22,767 nucleotides of DNA from Clostridiaceae bacterium (GTDB taxonomy: Bacteria > Bacillota > Clostridia > Oscillospirales > QAMX01), in contig JAEDGJ010000019.1 of NCBI GenBank assembly GCA_016297585.1, positions 1 to 22,767 of the forward strand, written 5' to 3'. The notes under the pieces were generated by a model. It did no database searches. It had not been told where the DNA came from and worked only from the letters and a program-made list of their open reading frames with translations. This document shows positions 21,654-22,767 of the stretch, piece after piece; positions within the stretch are counted from its first letter, which is position 1, and the number at the start of each line of letters is the position of its first letter. Both the position numbers and the translations under genes were made by a program.

Positions 21654-22767
21654 TCAGATCAGGCTTTCCCGCATCCCGCGCAGGGTTTCCAGCGCGCGGG
21701 TGCACAGGAGCATTTTCCGGTCGCGGCGCTTTGCCCGCGCGGAAAGCGGCTCGAGAATGCCGAAATTGATGTTCATCGGCTGGAAATCGCCGGTGTCCGG
21801 GCCTTCGGCGATATAGTGCGCCAGCGCGCCGACGGCGGTGCTGCGCGGGAAGTCCGGCGCCGTCCGCCCCTGCAGCTCGTGGGCGAGCGTCAGTCCCGCG
21901 ACGAGTCCCGAGGCCGTGGATTCGATGTAGCCCTCGACGCCGGTCATCTGTCCGGCGAAGCGGATGCGCCGGTCCGCGCGCAGCGCGTAGGACGCGTCGA
22001 GCAGCGCGGGGGAGTTGAGGAAGCTGTTGCGGTGCATGACGCCGTAGCGGGCAAACTCGGCGTGTGCAAGGCCGGGGATCATCGAGAAAACGCGCTTTTG
22101 CTCGGGGTGGCGCAGATGGGTCTGGAAGCCGACGAGGTTGTAGAGCGTGCCGGAGGCGTTGTCGCGGCGGAGCTGAACGACGGCGAACGGCATCTTCCCC
22201 GTGTGCGGGTCGCGCAGGCCGATGGGCTTTAGCGGGCCGAAGGCGAGCGTCATCTTTCCGCGGTGCGCCATGACCTCGACGGGCATGCAGCCCTCGAAGA
22301 CCATCGACTCCTCGAAGCCGTGGACGGGCGCGGTCTCGGCGGCGGAGAGCGCCTCCCAGAAGGCGCCGTACTCCTCCTCCGTCATCGGGCAGTTGATGTA
22401 GTCCGGCGTGCCGCGGTCGTAGCGGGCGGCGAGGAAGGCGCGTGACATGTCGATGCTCTCATAGGTGACGAGCGGCGCCGACGCGTCGTAGAACTGGAGC
22501 GGCTCGCCGCAGAGCGCGGCGATCGCGGCGGCAAGGGGGCCGTCCGTTAACGGTCCGGACGCGATGATGCAGGGACCCTCGGGGATGGCGGTGCATTCGC
22601 AGGTCTCGACCGTGATGCGGCGGCAGGCACGGATGCGCTGCGTGACGAGCCGGGTAAAGCCGTCCCGGTCGACCGCGAGCGCGCCGCCGGCGTCGACCGC
22701 TGCCGCGTCCGCGCAGGAGAGGATCAGCGAGTCGAGCATGCGCAGCTCGGCTTTGAGCAGTCCGGGC
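21654..22767 (-). CDS. trmFO: Methylenetetrahydrofolate--tRNA (uracil-5-)-methyltransferase TrmFO, partial
   Basis: The C-terminal 370 residues of the folate- and FAD-dependent enzyme that forms ribothymidine at position 54 of tRNA. The frame stays open to the window edge, and the codons before the first internal ATG (22739) read PGLLKAELR, matching the family's GLLKxEMRxLDSL block, so about 65 N-terminal residues with the FAD-binding GxGxxG and the first catalytic cysteine lie outside. Visible are AGGALAVDRDGF, YINCPMTEEEYGAFWEAL, the catalytic-cysteine motif FEGCMPVEVMA, LYNLVGFQTHL, FAGQMTGVEGYIESTASG and MNINFGILEP. It is truncated only by the window edge and is not a pseudogene. It heads, or lies within, the plsX-acpP-rnc unit. 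Confidence 0.95.
   Translation of the reverse strand, partial: PGLLKAELRMLDSLILSCADAAAVDAGGALAVDRDGFTRLVTQRIRACRRITVETCECTAIPEGPCIIASGPLTDGPLAAAIAALCGEPLQFYDASAPLVTYESIDMSRAFLAARYDRGTPDYINCPMTEEEYGAFWEALSAAETAPVHGFEESMVFEGCMPVEVMAHRGKMTLAFGPLKPIGLRDPHTGKMPFAVVQLRRDNASGTLYNLVGFQTHLRHPEQKRVFSMIPGLAHAEFARYGVMHRNSFLNSPALLDASYALRADRRIRFAGQMTGVEGYIESTASGLVAGLTLAHELQGRTAPDFPRSTAVGALAHYIAEGPDTGDFQPMNINFGILEPLSARAKRRDRKMLLCTRALETLRGMRESLI

Noticed and set aside
21654..22767. trmFO as a 5'-truncated pseudogene
   Set aside because: The reading frame and family match continue to the last base, so the missing N-terminus is due to the window edge.

Overview
This window looks like a chromosomal stretch from a GC-rich member of the Clostridia, most like the Oscillospiraceae/Ruminococcaceae. 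The reasons are inferential: strong AGGAGG-type ribosome binding sites, sigma-A-type promoters, a folate-type TrmFO, DUF1385, DUF4173, DUF1294 and DHHW/MBOAT families typical of Firmicutes, frequent TTG starts, and GC content around 60% by eye. I see no phage, transposon, plasmid, CRISPR or RNA genes. Nearly all of it is core genome.

Left part (1-6454), short transcription units. A well-formed promoter drives a polytopic DUF4173 membrane protein (+). It converges through a bidirectional terminator on a two-gene minus-strand operon: a TetR-family regulator and a small (p)ppGpp synthetase. That operon has a consensus-like promoter overlapped by a perfect 8-bp inverted repeat, a good autoregulation candidate. 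On the plus strand follow a lipoprotein with a Thr-rich linker, then an MBOAT O-acyltransferase and a DHHW-family partner, a pair that probably O-acylates an extracytoplasmic glycan.

Right part (6459-22767), all minus strand. The partial trmFO at the right edge, plsX, acpP and rnc form one unit (tRNA modification, phospholipid/fatty acid start-up, RNA processing) ending in a strong terminator at 19530-19579. A new promoter (TTGCAA-17-TATAAT) then starts a run of eleven genes with gaps of about 21 nt or less, or overlaps: DUF1385, prmC, recA, recX, rimO, pgsA, cysS, mfd, a histidine phosphatase-GNAT fusion, a sialidase-like protein without a signal peptide, and DUF1294. It joins release-factor and ribosome modification, recombination and its modulator, phosphatidylglycerol synthesis, Cys-tRNA charging and transcription-coupled repair with three accessory genes at its tail.

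No undescribed system is evident. The best leads are the TetR/alarmone-synthetase operon with its promoter palindrome, a RecA with altered DNA-binding loops L1 and L2, and the accessory tail behind mfd.
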